From an uncultured Oscillospiraceae bacterium (GTDB taxonomy: Bacteria; Bacillota; Clostridia; Oscillospirales; Oscillospiraceae): a stretch of DNA of 5,880 nucleotides. Below, piece by piece: positions 1 to 5,673 of the stretch. Location: the NCBI GenBank assembly GCA_934659445.1, contig CAKUHV010000099.1:1-5880 (forward strand). The letters are read 5' to 3'. Position numbers and translations under genes: made by a program. Under the pieces are notes generated by a model that worked only from the letters and a program-made list of their open reading frames with translations, was not told where the DNA came from and made no database searches. The stretch's first letter is position 1. Each line of letters opens with the position of its first letter.

Positions 1-521
1 ATATGCTCAACTTCCAGGAGGCGACCTATCCCGCCAACTACAACAAGCTGCGCTTTCTGGAGAACCACGACCAGCCCAGGATCGCGTCTTTCATTCCCCG
101 GGAGAGCGACTTGATCAACTACACCGCTTTCCTGTATTTCCTGAAGGGAACAACCCTGATCTATGCTGGGCAGGAGTTTGAAAACGACCACCTGCCCAGC
201 CTGTTTGAGAAGGAGCCTATCGACCGGAACACAGGGAAGGATCTGTCGGCGCTGATGGCCCGCCTGCGTCAGATCAAGGGGATGCTTGGCGGCGACGACT
301 GGTTCCGGGCCGAGGGTGACGATGAGAGGGACATCGCCGTGCTCCGGCGGGGCAACAGGGAACACCGCTTTCTGGGTGTGTTCAGCCTGAAATCCAAGAG
401 GGGAGAGGTGCCCCTCGGTCTGGCCGACGGCAACTATCAGAACCTGATCGACGGAGAGACGGTGGAGGTCCGCAGCGGGAAGCTCCGCTGTGAGGGGAAA
501 CCGGTTATTATTAAAGAGTAA
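1..521 (+). CDS. GH13 alpha-amylase-family glycoside hydrolase, C-terminal part (5' truncated)
   Basis: The frame is open from the window edge to a TAA at 519-521, so this is the last ~172 residues of a longer protein; the ATG at 3 is probably internal. Counting from that Met, residues 18-23 read FLENHD, the GH13 conserved region IV, whose Asp (D23) is the transition-state-stabilising third catalytic acid. It is followed by GTTLIYAGQEFEN (49-61), matching the 'PGtPLIYyGqE' strand near the end of the TIM barrel. The remaining ~90 residues resemble the C-terminal beta-sandwich (domain C). The nucleophile Asp and acid/base Glu would lie upstream, outside the window, so activity and substrate (starch-like alpha-glucan, or a related alpha-glucoside) cannot be settled here. 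No signal peptide can be judged. The gene ends at a strong hairpin and is convergent with tcdA. Confidence 0.85.
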   Translation, partial: MLNFQEATYPANYNKLRFLENHDQPRIASFIPRESDLINYTAFLYFLKGTTLIYAGQEFENDHLPSLFEKEPIDRNTGKDLSALMARLRQIKGMLGGDDWFRAEGDDERDIAVLRRGNREHRFLGVFSLKSKRGEVPLGLADGNYQNLIDGETVEVRSGKLRCEGKPVIIKE

Positions 522-559
522 ACACAGCCGCCTGTGCTTTGCACAGGCGGCTGTGTTTT
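521..559. terminator. Bidirectional intrinsic terminator between convergent genes
   Basis: Arms 521-537 and 541-557 are perfectly complementary over 17 bp, with a TTT loop at 538-540. On the plus strand the stem runs into TTTT (556-559). On the minus strand it is followed by a T-rich stretch (TTTACTCTTTAAT). The left arm begins at the last base of the GH13 stop codon, and the hairpin ends just before the minus-strand tcdA stop codon (559-561). One hairpin therefore fills the whole gap and can serve both genes. Confidence 0.85.
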
Positions 560-1299
560 CAAAAATCACCCAGCTGACGCAGGATCGCCCCCGCCATGAT
601 CAGGCCGGCGGCCCCCGGGACAAAGGAGATGGAGCCCGGGGTGGCCCGCCGGGCGGAGGAGCCGGGTCGGATGCTGTCCACCGGGGCCTCGGCCTGAATG
701 GGGGCCAGAGGCGTGCGGGGCTCCTCCGGCGACCAGACCACCTTCAGGTGGCTGATGCCCCGGCGGCGCAGCTCCTTGCGCATGACCCGGGCCAGAGGAC
801 AGTTCTCCGTTTTGCTGATGTCCGACACCCGCAGCAGGGTGGGGTCCAGCTTGTTCCCCGTGCCCATGGCGCTGATGATGGGCACATTCAGCCGGGCACA
901 GCGCTGCACCAGCTCCAGCTTGGCGGCCACGGTGTCGATGCAGTCGGCCACATAGTCGTACTGGGACAGGTCGATCTGATTGGCGTTTTCAGGCAGGTAG
1001 AACATACGCACGGCCCGCACATCGCAGCCGGGATCAATATCCCGCACCCGCCGGGCCAGCACCTCTGCCTTGGGCTGGCCGACCGTAGAGTGGAGGGCTG
1101 CGATCTGGCGGTTCAGGTTGCTGACGGAGACAGTATCGTCGTCGTAGAGGTGGAGGGCGCCCACCCCCGCCCGGGCCAGAGCCTCCGTGCAGAAGCCGCC
1201 CACACCGCCCACGCCGAATACGGCCACCTTTGCGCCATGCAGACGACGGAGGGCATCAGCGCCCACCAGCATTTCCGTGCGGATAAATTGTTCCGACAT
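559..1299 (-). CDS. tcdA: tRNA threonylcarbamoyladenosine dehydratase (t6A37 cyclase)
   Basis: A 246-residue E1/ThiF-like protein. Family function: ATP-dependent cyclisation of t6A37 to ct6A37 in ANN-decoding tRNAs, in the cytoplasm. Visible features are the nucleotide-binding loop GVGGVGG (29-35), an acidic DDD turn (53-55), the SNLNRQ motif with the conserved Arg (60-65), K77 in VGQPK, ADCID (118-122), MGTGNKLDPT (145-154), the clostridial-style ENCPLARVMRKEL (165-177) and the C-terminal GSISFVPGAAGLIMAG signature (222-237). Length fits the short TcdA/YgdL form rather than ThiF or MoeB, which lack the LDPT/CPLARVMRKEL block. The start ATG has an upstream AAAGGGAGA (1311-1319) at slightly long spacing. 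It lies 104 nt downstream of asd on the same strand, with a terminator and a candidate own promoter between, so it is probably transcribed separately. Confidence 0.93.
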   Translation of the reverse strand: MSEQFIRTEMLVGADALRRLHGAKVAVFGVGGVGGFCTEALARAGVGALHLYDDDTVSVSNLNRQIAALHSTVGQPKAEVLARRVRDIDPGCDVRAVRMFYLPENANQIDLSQYDYVADCIDTVAAKLELVQRCARLNVPIISAMGTGNKLDPTLLRVSDISKTENCPLARVMRKELRRRGISHLKVVWSPEEPRTPLAPIQAEAPVDSIRPGSSARRATPGSISFVPGAAGLIMAGAILRQLGDF

Positions 1300-1310
1300 A
1301 TGAGATCACG

Positions 1311-1364
1311 TCTCCCTTTGGGGTAGTTTCTTCAGAAGTATACCACACAAGCAGGAAAAAGCAA
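1311..1364 (-). promoter_or_regulatory. Candidate sigma-A promoter and RBS of tcdA
   Basis: On the minus strand, TTGCTT (1359-1364) is followed after 16 nt by TATACT (1337-1342), which is preceded by TGG, i.e. an extended -10. Predicted transcription start is near 1330, giving a leader of ~30 nt that contains the purine-rich Shine-Dalgarno AAAGGGAGA (1311-1319). The -35 box overlaps the T-tract of the asd terminator. Confidence 0.55.
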
Positions 1365-1388
1365 AGCCCCGCCGGAGTCCGGTGGGGC
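1356..1388 (-). terminator. Intrinsic terminator of asd
   Basis: On the minus strand, just past the asd stop, the arms GCCCCACCGG (1379-1388) and CCGGCGGGGC (1366-1375) form a 10-bp GC-rich stem with one mismatch and an ACT loop (1376-1378). They are followed by TTTGCTTTTT (1356-1365). Form and position fit Rho-independent termination. Confidence 0.8.
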
Positions 1389-1403
1389 AGGGGAGATAAG
1401 GAT

Positions 1404-2489
1404 TTATTTGTGCTCGATATACCCCTCGGCGCACAGCAGCTCGGCCAGCAGCACGGCGCCGCCGGCGGCCCCCCGCAGGGTGTTGTGGGACAGACCGACG
1501 AACTTGTAGTCATACTGGGTGTCGGGGCGCAGACGGCCCAGAGAGATGGCCATGCCGCCCTCAAGCTCCCGGTCCAGCCTGGCCTGGGGCCGGTCATTCT
1601 CCTCAAAGTAGTGCAGGAACTGCTTGGGGGCGGAGGGGAGCTCCAGCTCCTGGGCGCGGCCCTTGAAGGCGGCCCAGTCGGCCTTGATCTGCTCGATGGA
1701 GGGCTTGTCCTTCAGCGTCAGGAACACGGCGGCGGTGTGGCCGTTGGAGACGGGGACGCGCAGACACTGGGCGGTGATCAGCGGGGCCTTGGCGGTGACG
1801 ATCTTGCCGTCCTCTACGGCGCCCCAGATCTTCAGAGGCTCCTTCTCGCTCTTTTCCTCCTCGCCGCCGATGTAGGGGATGACGTTGTCCACCATCTCGG
1901 GCCAGGTCTGGAAGGTCTTACCCGCGCCGGAGATGGCCTGATAGGTGCACACCAGAGCCTTCTCCAGACCGTACTTCCGCAGGGCGTGCATGGCGGGGGC
2001 GTAGGACTGGATGGAGCAGTTGGACTTGACGGCGATGAAGCCCCGCTTGGTGCCCAGACGCTTGCGCTGGGCGGGGATAACGGCCAGATGCTCGGGATTC
2101 ATCTCGGGCACCACCATGGGCACGTCCTCGGTCCAGCGGTTGGCGGAGTTGTTGGAGACCACGGGGCACTCGGCCTTGGCATAGGACTCCTCCAGAGCCC
2201 TGGTGGCCTCCTTGTCCAAGTCCACGGCGCAGAAAACGAAGTCTACCAGAGAGGCGATCTTCTCCACGTCGGCTTGGGCGTCCATGACCACGATGCTCTT
2301 GGCCTGCTCGGGGATGGGCACGTCCATGGCCCAGCGCTTGCCGGCGGCCTCCTCATAGGTCTTGCCGGCGGAGCGGCTGGAGGCCGCGATCACAGTCAGC
2401 TGGAACCAGGGGTGGTCAGCAAGGAGGGTGACGAAGCGCTGACCTACCATGCCGGTGCCGCCGATGACGCCTACTTTATATTTTTCCAT
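1404..2489 (-). CDS. asd: Aspartate-semialdehyde dehydrogenase (archaeal/fungal-type)
   Basis: A 361-residue enzyme that reduces L-4-aspartyl phosphate to L-aspartate 4-semialdehyde with NADPH, the branch point to lysine/diaminopimelate, threonine and methionine. Visible features are the NADP-binding loop GGTGMVGQ (10-17), the active-site KSNCSIQ with catalytic Cys158, TYQAISGAG (182-190), RVPVSNGHT with substrate-binding Arg244 and catalytic His251, and the C-terminal NTLRGAAGGAVLLAELL (336-352). The SNCSIQ context and overall length match the archaeal/eukaryotic-type family rather than the classical proteobacterial type. The start is set at the ATG at 2489: AAAGGA (2499-2504) lies 9 nt upstream, and MEKYKVGVIGGTG begins right at the Rossmann strand. 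A longer TTG start at 2561 would add 24 unlikely residues with no ribosome-binding site. No dapA or other lysine gene is adjacent. A strong promoter lies ~150 nt upstream. Confidence 0.95.
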   Translation of the reverse strand: MEKYKVGVIGGTGMVGQRFVTLLADHPWFQLTVIAASSRSAGKTYEEAAGKRWAMDVPIPEQAKSIVVMDAQADVEKIASLVDFVFCAVDLDKEATRALEESYAKAECPVVSNNSANRWTEDVPMVVPEMNPEHLAVIPAQRKRLGTKRGFIAVKSNCSIQSYAPAMHALRKYGLEKALVCTYQAISGAGKTFQTWPEMVDNVIPYIGGEEEKSEKEPLKIWGAVEDGKIVTAKAPLITAQCLRVPVSNGHTAAVFLTLKDKPSIEQIKADWAAFKGRAQELELPSAPKQFLHYFEENDRPQARLDRELEGGMAISLGRLRPDTQYDYKFVGLSHNTLRGAAGGAVLLAELLCAEGYIEHK

Positions 2490-2498
2490 ATTGCACAT

Positions 2499-2504
2499 TC
2501 CTTT
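2499..2504 (-). promoter_or_regulatory. asd ribosome binding site (fixes start)
   Basis: AAAGGA on the minus strand, 9 nt before the ATG at 2489. The in-frame ATG three codons upstream (M-C-N-M) is too close to this site, and the TTG at 2561 has none, so 2489 is the supported start. Confidence 0.75.
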
Positions 2505-2554
2505 CTGGACCGCCGGGCAGCGGTTTGATCTGTGACGAAAAAGAGAAAACGGTG

Positions 2555-2583
2555 TTGCCAAGGGGGCCCTTTGCCGGTATAAT
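2555..2583 (+). promoter_or_regulatory. Sigma-A-type promoter directed toward the SpoIID-like gene
   Basis: TTGCCA (2555-2560), a 17-nt spacer, then a perfect TATAAT (2578-2583). Predicted start is near 2590, giving a ~118-nt leader before the ATG at 2709. This promoter lies inside the leader of asd and points against the asd promoter. Its -10 sits between the arms of the inverted repeat at 2572-2602. Confidence 0.65.
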
Positions 2584-2602
2584 GATTAAGATGTGACCGG
2601 CA
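2572..2602. repeat. 7-bp inverted repeat around the plus-strand -10 box
   Basis: TGCCGGT (2572-2578) and ACCGGCA (2596-2602) are perfect inverted copies separated by 17 nt and enclose most of the TATAAT and the predicted start site. As DNA this could be a dimer-binding operator. As RNA it would be a hairpin in the asd leader. Sequence alone does not decide between them. Confidence 0.45.
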
Positions 2603-2608
2603 GCAGAG

Positions 2609-2635
2609 CAACTTTAGCGCGCAAAACTGAAGTTG
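2609..2635 (+). other. Stem-loop in the leader of the SpoIID-like gene
   Basis: CAACTT (2609-2614) pairs with AAGTTG (2630-2635). On the plus-strand RNA the stem extends through a U.G wobble and two further pairs (AG 2616-2617 with CT 2627-2628), leaving a 9-nt loop. No U-tract follows, so it is not a terminator. Its role is unknown. Confidence 0.4.
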
Positions 2636-2640
2636 GTATC

Positions 2641-2669
2641 ATGATAGCACGCGGGTCCACCCCTGTCAA
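2641..2669 (-). promoter_or_regulatory. Strong sigma-A-type promoter for asd
   Basis: On the minus strand, TTGACA (2664-2669) matches the -35 consensus perfectly. A 17-nt spacer and TATCAT (2641-2646) follow, and the -10 is preceded by TGC (extended -10). Predicted start is near 2634, giving a leader of ~145 nt before asd. The -10 is part of a 10-bp palindrome, TATCATGATA (2637-2646), and the spacer holds GGGTGGACCC; either could be an operator, but no regulator is identified. Confidence 0.75.
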
Positions 2670-2698
2670 TTCCATGGATATGACGCATTTTTAGAAAT

Positions 2699-2702
2699 GG
2701 AG
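2699..2702 (+). promoter_or_regulatory. RBS selecting the start of the SpoIID-like gene
   Basis: GGAG lies 6 nt before the ATG at 2709. The in-frame ATG at 2697 has no Shine-Dalgarno upstream and overlaps this site. Starting at 2709 also puts the basic MKRK directly before the hydrophobic signal-peptide core. Confidence 0.65.
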
Positions 2703-2708
2703 CACCCC

Positions 2709-4472
2709 ATGAAGAGAAAAATAATACAATTTGCCGCTTTTATTCTGCTTCTTGCACTGGCACTGCCCGGGGATGTCTGCGCCGCTCCCGGCGGGAAGCA
2801 GGAGATGGTGCGGGTGGGGCTGTTCTTCGGCAGCACCGCCATGGTGGGCAGCAATCTGCAAAACAATACCGGGTATGGGGCGGGCTATCGCTTTGGATAC
2901 TACGACAGCGACCTGAGCTTTGCGGAGACCGCGCGCACGGGGGAGAAGACCACCGAGGTCACGGTGCTGAAGGCCCAGAACGTGTGGTACTACTACGACC
3001 GGTCCACTGGGGCCTATGTGTACAAGACCTCTGACAACGGCGGCACGGCCATCGGCTGCTACCACATCCGGCTGCCGGGGGAGTATGACAGCTTTGACGA
3101 GGCGCAGGCAGCAGCGGCGACGGCCGGTGGCTTTGCGGCATGGATCGACGGGGAATATCAGGTGCGTTACGGCGCCTATGTGTCCAAGGAGAAGGCCCAG
3201 GAGGCTCTGGACGGCCTGGGTGAGGGTACCATCGTGGGCACCAGCTCTTACGCCGTCACCGTGATCGCCACCGGAACCAGCACGGTACTGTACCAGCACG
3301 ATGGCGGGGCGGAGCGCCCTCTTGGGATCATGCCGGACGTGACCGGGGCGGAGACGGTGCGCACCTGGTGCAAGGGCTACAAATACGGCGGCGGCTTCCG
3401 CTACGAGCGCATCGATGGCGGCGACCTGACCGTGGTCAATATTCTGGATCTGGAGAGCTACATCAAGGGAGTCATCCCCTATGAGATGAATAACGCCTGG
3501 CCTCTGGAGGCCCTGAAGACCCAGGCGGTGTGCGCCCGCAGCTACGCAAAGGTGAACATCGGCGAGAGCAAGCACCGGGCCTACCACATCGACGTGTGCG
3601 CCACCGCCTGCTGTCAGGCGTACCACGGCGTGGGCACCAACCGGGAGAGCTATCAGGCCAACGAACTGACTGATCGAGCGGTGGAGGAGACGGCGGGGAT
3701 GTACGCCCTGTACAACGGGCAGCCCATCCCGGCCTACTACTCCTCCAGCCACGGCGGGGCCAGCGAGAGCATCTACAACGTCTGGGGCAGCGACCTGTCC
3801 AAGACGCCCTACCTCTGCGGTGTGATCGATCCATACGAGAGCGGGGCCGACAGCATCAACGCCAACTCCGGCTGGACGGTGAAGTATACCGCGGCGGAGC
3901 TGACCTCTCGCTTACAGTCCAAGGGATTCGGCACCGGGACCTCCGTGGATCATCTGGAGCTGGAATACTCCGATCTGGGGAATGTGATCCGGGTGGTGGT
4001 ATACTGGAAGAACGGCAACAGGAACACCATCAAGGCCAGCGGCGGCACCAACGGCATCCGGAACGTGTTCAATCTGAAGTCCATCCGCTTTACGGTGAAC
4101 GGAGCGTCCCCCTCGGGCGGCGATGACTCCGGCGGACTGACCATCAATGGCAGCCAGACACTGAGCAGTCTGGACGGGCTGTATGTGATCTCCGGCAGCG
4201 GCGCGGTGAGCGCACTGGACGAAAGCCCCTATCTGATCTCCGGCGGCGGTACAGTGGCCGAAGCGTCCGTGGGCGGCGGAGGAGAGGGCGTCGGTAGGGG
4301 GGGCACGGTAAGCGTGTCCGGCAGCAGCTACACCATCACCGGCGGCGGCTGGGGCCACCAGCTGGGTATGAGCCAGTACGGCGCTTACGCCATGGCCCAG
4401 AAGGGCTTTACTTACGATGAGATCGTGGAGTTCTATTACCCCGGCGTATCCGTGGGTGAAATTTCCAAATGA
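2709..4472 (+). CDS. Secreted SpoIID/LytB-domain protein
   Basis: A 587-residue exported protein. Residues 1-26 form a signal peptide: MKRK, a hydrophobic core (5-19), then a VCA-A type I cleavage site; C24 lacks a lipobox context. Residues ~126-186 include YQVRYGAYVSKEKAQEAL, which looks like a SPOR-type peptidoglycan-binding fold (tentative). The SpoIID core begins near 238 with LTVVNILDLESYIKGVIPYEM; E259 aligns with the catalytic Glu of SpoIID, a lytic transglycosylase cutting denuded glycan strands. NAWPLEALKTQAVCARSYA (262-280), a Cys/His cluster H293/C297/C301/C302 (possible metal site) and SSSHGG (345-350) follow. A Gly/Ser-rich insert (~465-540) precedes the C-terminal signature GGGWGHQLGMSQYGA (545-559) and EFYYPG (574-579). 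It may act in engulfment-type or other cell-wall remodelling. With no sporulation neighbours, I do not name it spoIID. Confidence 0.87.
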   Translation: MKRKIIQFAAFILLLALALPGDVCAAPGGKQEMVRVGLFFGSTAMVGSNLQNNTGYGAGYRFGYYDSDLSFAETARTGEKTTEVTVLKAQNVWYYYDRSTGAYVYKTSDNGGTAIGCYHIRLPGEYDSFDEAQAAAATAGGFAAWIDGEYQVRYGAYVSKEKAQEALDGLGEGTIVGTSSYAVTVIATGTSTVLYQHDGGAERPLGIMPDVTGAETVRTWCKGYKYGGGFRYERIDGGDLTVVNILDLESYIKGVIPYEMNNAWPLEALKTQAVCARSYAKVNIGESKHRAYHIDVCATACCQAYHGVGTNRESYQANELTDRAVEETAGMYALYNGQPIPAYYSSSHGGASESIYNVWGSDLSKTPYLCGVIDPYESGADSINANSGWTVKYTAAELTSRLQSKGFGTGTSVDHLELEYSDLGNVIRVVVYWKNGNRNTIKASGGTNGIRNVFNLKSIRFTVNGASPSGGDDSGGLTINGSQTLSSLDGLYVISGSGAVSALDESPYLISGGGTVAEASVGGGGEGVGRGGTVSVSGSSYTITGGGWGHQLGMSQYGAYAMAQKGFTYDEIVEFYYPGVSVGEISK

Positions 4473-4482
4473 CAAGAACGCG

Positions 4483-4511
4483 GCCCTGACGCACCTGTCC
4501 GGAGGCAGGGC
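4483..4511 (+). other. Inverted repeat between the SpoIID-like gene and queA
   Basis: GCCCTG (4483-4488) and CAGGGC (4506-4511) are inverted copies with a further CCT/AGG pairing inside. No T-tract follows, so this is not a normal intrinsic terminator, and readthrough from the upstream gene into queA (73-nt gap, same strand) is possible. No separate queA promoter was recognised. Confidence 0.35.
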
Positions 4512-4532
4512 GCAGGCAGCCGGAGCGTAAAA

Positions 4533-4537
4533 GAGGG
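4533..4537 (+). promoter_or_regulatory. queA ribosome binding site (supports TTG start)
   Basis: GAGGG lies 8 nt before the TTG at 4546. The two ATGs between them (4539 and 4542) are only 1-4 nt from it and are out of frame with queA; they open a mini-ORF of six codons that stops at 4559. Confidence 0.65.
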
Positions 4538-4545
4538 CATGATGT

Positions 4546-5673
4546 TTGAAAACTTCTGATTTTGACTTTTATCTGCCGGAGGAGCTGATCGCCCAGCATC
4601 CGCTGGAAAAGCGGGACTCCTCCCGACTGTTGACGCTGGACAAGAATACCGGGGCCATCGGCCACCACCATTTCTACGAGCTGCCCCAGTTTCTGCGCCC
4701 CGGGGACTGCCTTGTGCTGAACAACTCCCGGGTGCTCCCTGCCCGGCTGATCGGCCATCGGCTGCCCGGCGGCGGCGTGTGCGAGGTGCTGCTGCTCACC
4801 GACAAGGGGGACGGCGTATGGGAGTGTCTGGTGCGGCCCGGGCGCAAGATGCGTACAGGGGCACAACTGTCCTTCGGCGATGGCGAGCTGACCGCCACCG
4901 TAGAGGCGGAGATCGAGGACGGCAAGCGACTGGTGCGGTTCCACCATGAGGGCATCTTTCTGGAGGTGCTGGAGCGTCTGGGTAAGATGCCCCTGCCGCC
5001 CTATATCAAGGAGGAGCTGGAGGATCAGGAGCGGTACCAGACGGTGTACTCCAAGGTAAACGGCTCCGCCGCCGCCCCCACTGCCGGCCTGCATTTCACC
5101 CCGGAGCTGCTGGAACAGATCAGCGGGATGGGTGTAAAGGTTTGCTACGTTACCCTCCATGTGGGACTTGGCACCTTCCGCCCGGTGAAGGCGGAGGACA
5201 TTGCGGATCACGAGATGCATTCCGAGTTCTGCATGATCAGCCAGGAGACGGCGGACACAATCAATGAAACGAAGAAGAACGGCGGTCGGGTGGTGTGCGT
5301 AGGCACCACCTCCTGCCGCACCATTGAGAGCTTTGCCGCCGAGGATGGCACCATGACGGCGCGCTCCGGCTGGACGAATATTTTCATCTATCCCGGCTAC
5401 CGCTTTAAGGTGATGGACGCACTGGTGACCAACTTCCATCTGCCCCAGTCCACGCTGATCATGCTGGTGTCCGCTCTGGCCGGGCGGGAGCATGTCCTGG
5501 CCGCCTATGAGGAGGCGGTGAAGGAACGGTATCGCTTCTTCAGCTTCGGCGATGCGATGTTCATTGGAGTCGGGATGTCCGAAAACGGCGATAATGGCAA
5601 AAAGTCAGCAATTTCAAGCGTTTCGGAGGATGCGACCGTACCGGATGGCGAGAATGACAAAACCGACCGGTAA
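4546..5673 (+). CDS. queA: S-adenosylmethionine:tRNA ribosyltransferase-isomerase, with extended C-terminus
   Basis: QueA transfers and isomerises the ribosyl part of SAM onto 7-aminomethyl-7-deazaguanine at tRNA position 34, giving epoxyqueuosine. Family blocks are clear: [16 protein letters not shown] (2-17), [14 protein letters not shown] (57-70), [13 protein letters not shown] (173-185), [12 protein letters not shown] (203-214), HSEF (225-228), [11 protein letters not shown] (252-262), [20 protein letters not shown] (281-300) and [10 protein letters not shown] (331-340). Translation starts at TTG 4546, which gives the standard N-terminus. Family members normally end at or just after GDAMFI/L; here the frame runs on for residues 341-375, a polar, Asp/Glu/Lys/Ser-rich tail unlike QueA. 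The tail begins exactly where an inverted repeat and a change to more AT-rich DNA begin, so it probably arose from an insertion that removed the original stop. The catalytic part appears complete. No tgt follows inside the window. Confidence 0.93.
   Translation: MKTSDFDFYLPEELIAQHPLEKRDSSRLLTLDKNTGAIGHHHFYELPQFLRPGDCLVLNNSRVLPARLIGHRLPGGGVCEVLLLTDKGDGVWECLVRPGRKMRTGAQLSFGDGELTATVEAEIEDGKRLVRFHHEGIFLEVLERLGKMPLPPYIKEELEDQERYQTVYSKVNGSAAAPTAGLHFTPELLEQISGMGVKVCYVTLHVGLGTFRPVKAEDIADHEMHSEFCMISQETADTINETKKNGGRVVCVGTTSCRTIESFAAEDGTMTARSGWTNIFIYPGYRFKVMDALVTNFHLPQSTLIMLVSALAGREHVLAAYEEAVKERYRFFSFGDAMFIGVGMSENGDNGKKSAISSVSEDATVPDGENDKTDR

Noticed and set aside
490..1326. 278-residue plus-strand open frame antisense to tcdA
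   Set aside because: Shadow frame of tcdA; it begins inside the GH13 gene and runs through the terminator, with no recognisable domain.
1410..2528. 372-residue plus-strand open frame antisense to asd
   Set aside because: Gly/Leu/His-rich low-complexity translation typical of the complement of GC-rich coding sequence; asd on the other strand has full family motifs and an RBS.
2490..2561. Longer asd start at TTG 2561
   Set aside because: No Shine-Dalgarno and 24 extra residues absent from the family; AAAGGA 9 nt before ATG 2489 is far better.
2588..2644. 18-codon leader peptide on the minus strand (ATG in the -10 region of the asd promoter)
   Set aside because: Its ATG lies upstream of the predicted transcription start, it has no RBS, and the peptide is not rich in lysine, threonine or methionine.
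2651..2663. T-box-like string on the minus strand (GGGTGGACCCGCG, one mismatch to GGGTGGNACCGCG)
   Set aside because: A T-box needs a specifier stem region of ~100-200 nt upstream and a competing terminator downstream. Upstream on this strand the SpoIID-like coding sequence is reached within ~50 nt, no suitable terminator follows, and the bases are better explained as the spacer of the asd promoter. An Infernal search with the T-box model would settle it.
2670..2708. Sporulation sigma-E/sigma-G promoter for the SpoIID-like gene
   Set aside because: The AT-rich stretch before the start lacks a convincing -35/-10 pair for these sigma factors at proper spacing; a sigma-A-like promoter is clearer upstream.
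2691..3752. 353-residue minus-strand open frame inside the SpoIID-like gene
   Set aside because: His/Ala/Val/Gly-rich shadow frame, no RBS or domain; the plus-strand protein has a signal peptide and family signatures.
4408..5493. 361-residue minus-strand open frame antisense to queA
   Set aside because: Shadow of a strongly recognised gene; no motif, and it runs across the queA start region into the SpoIID-like gene.
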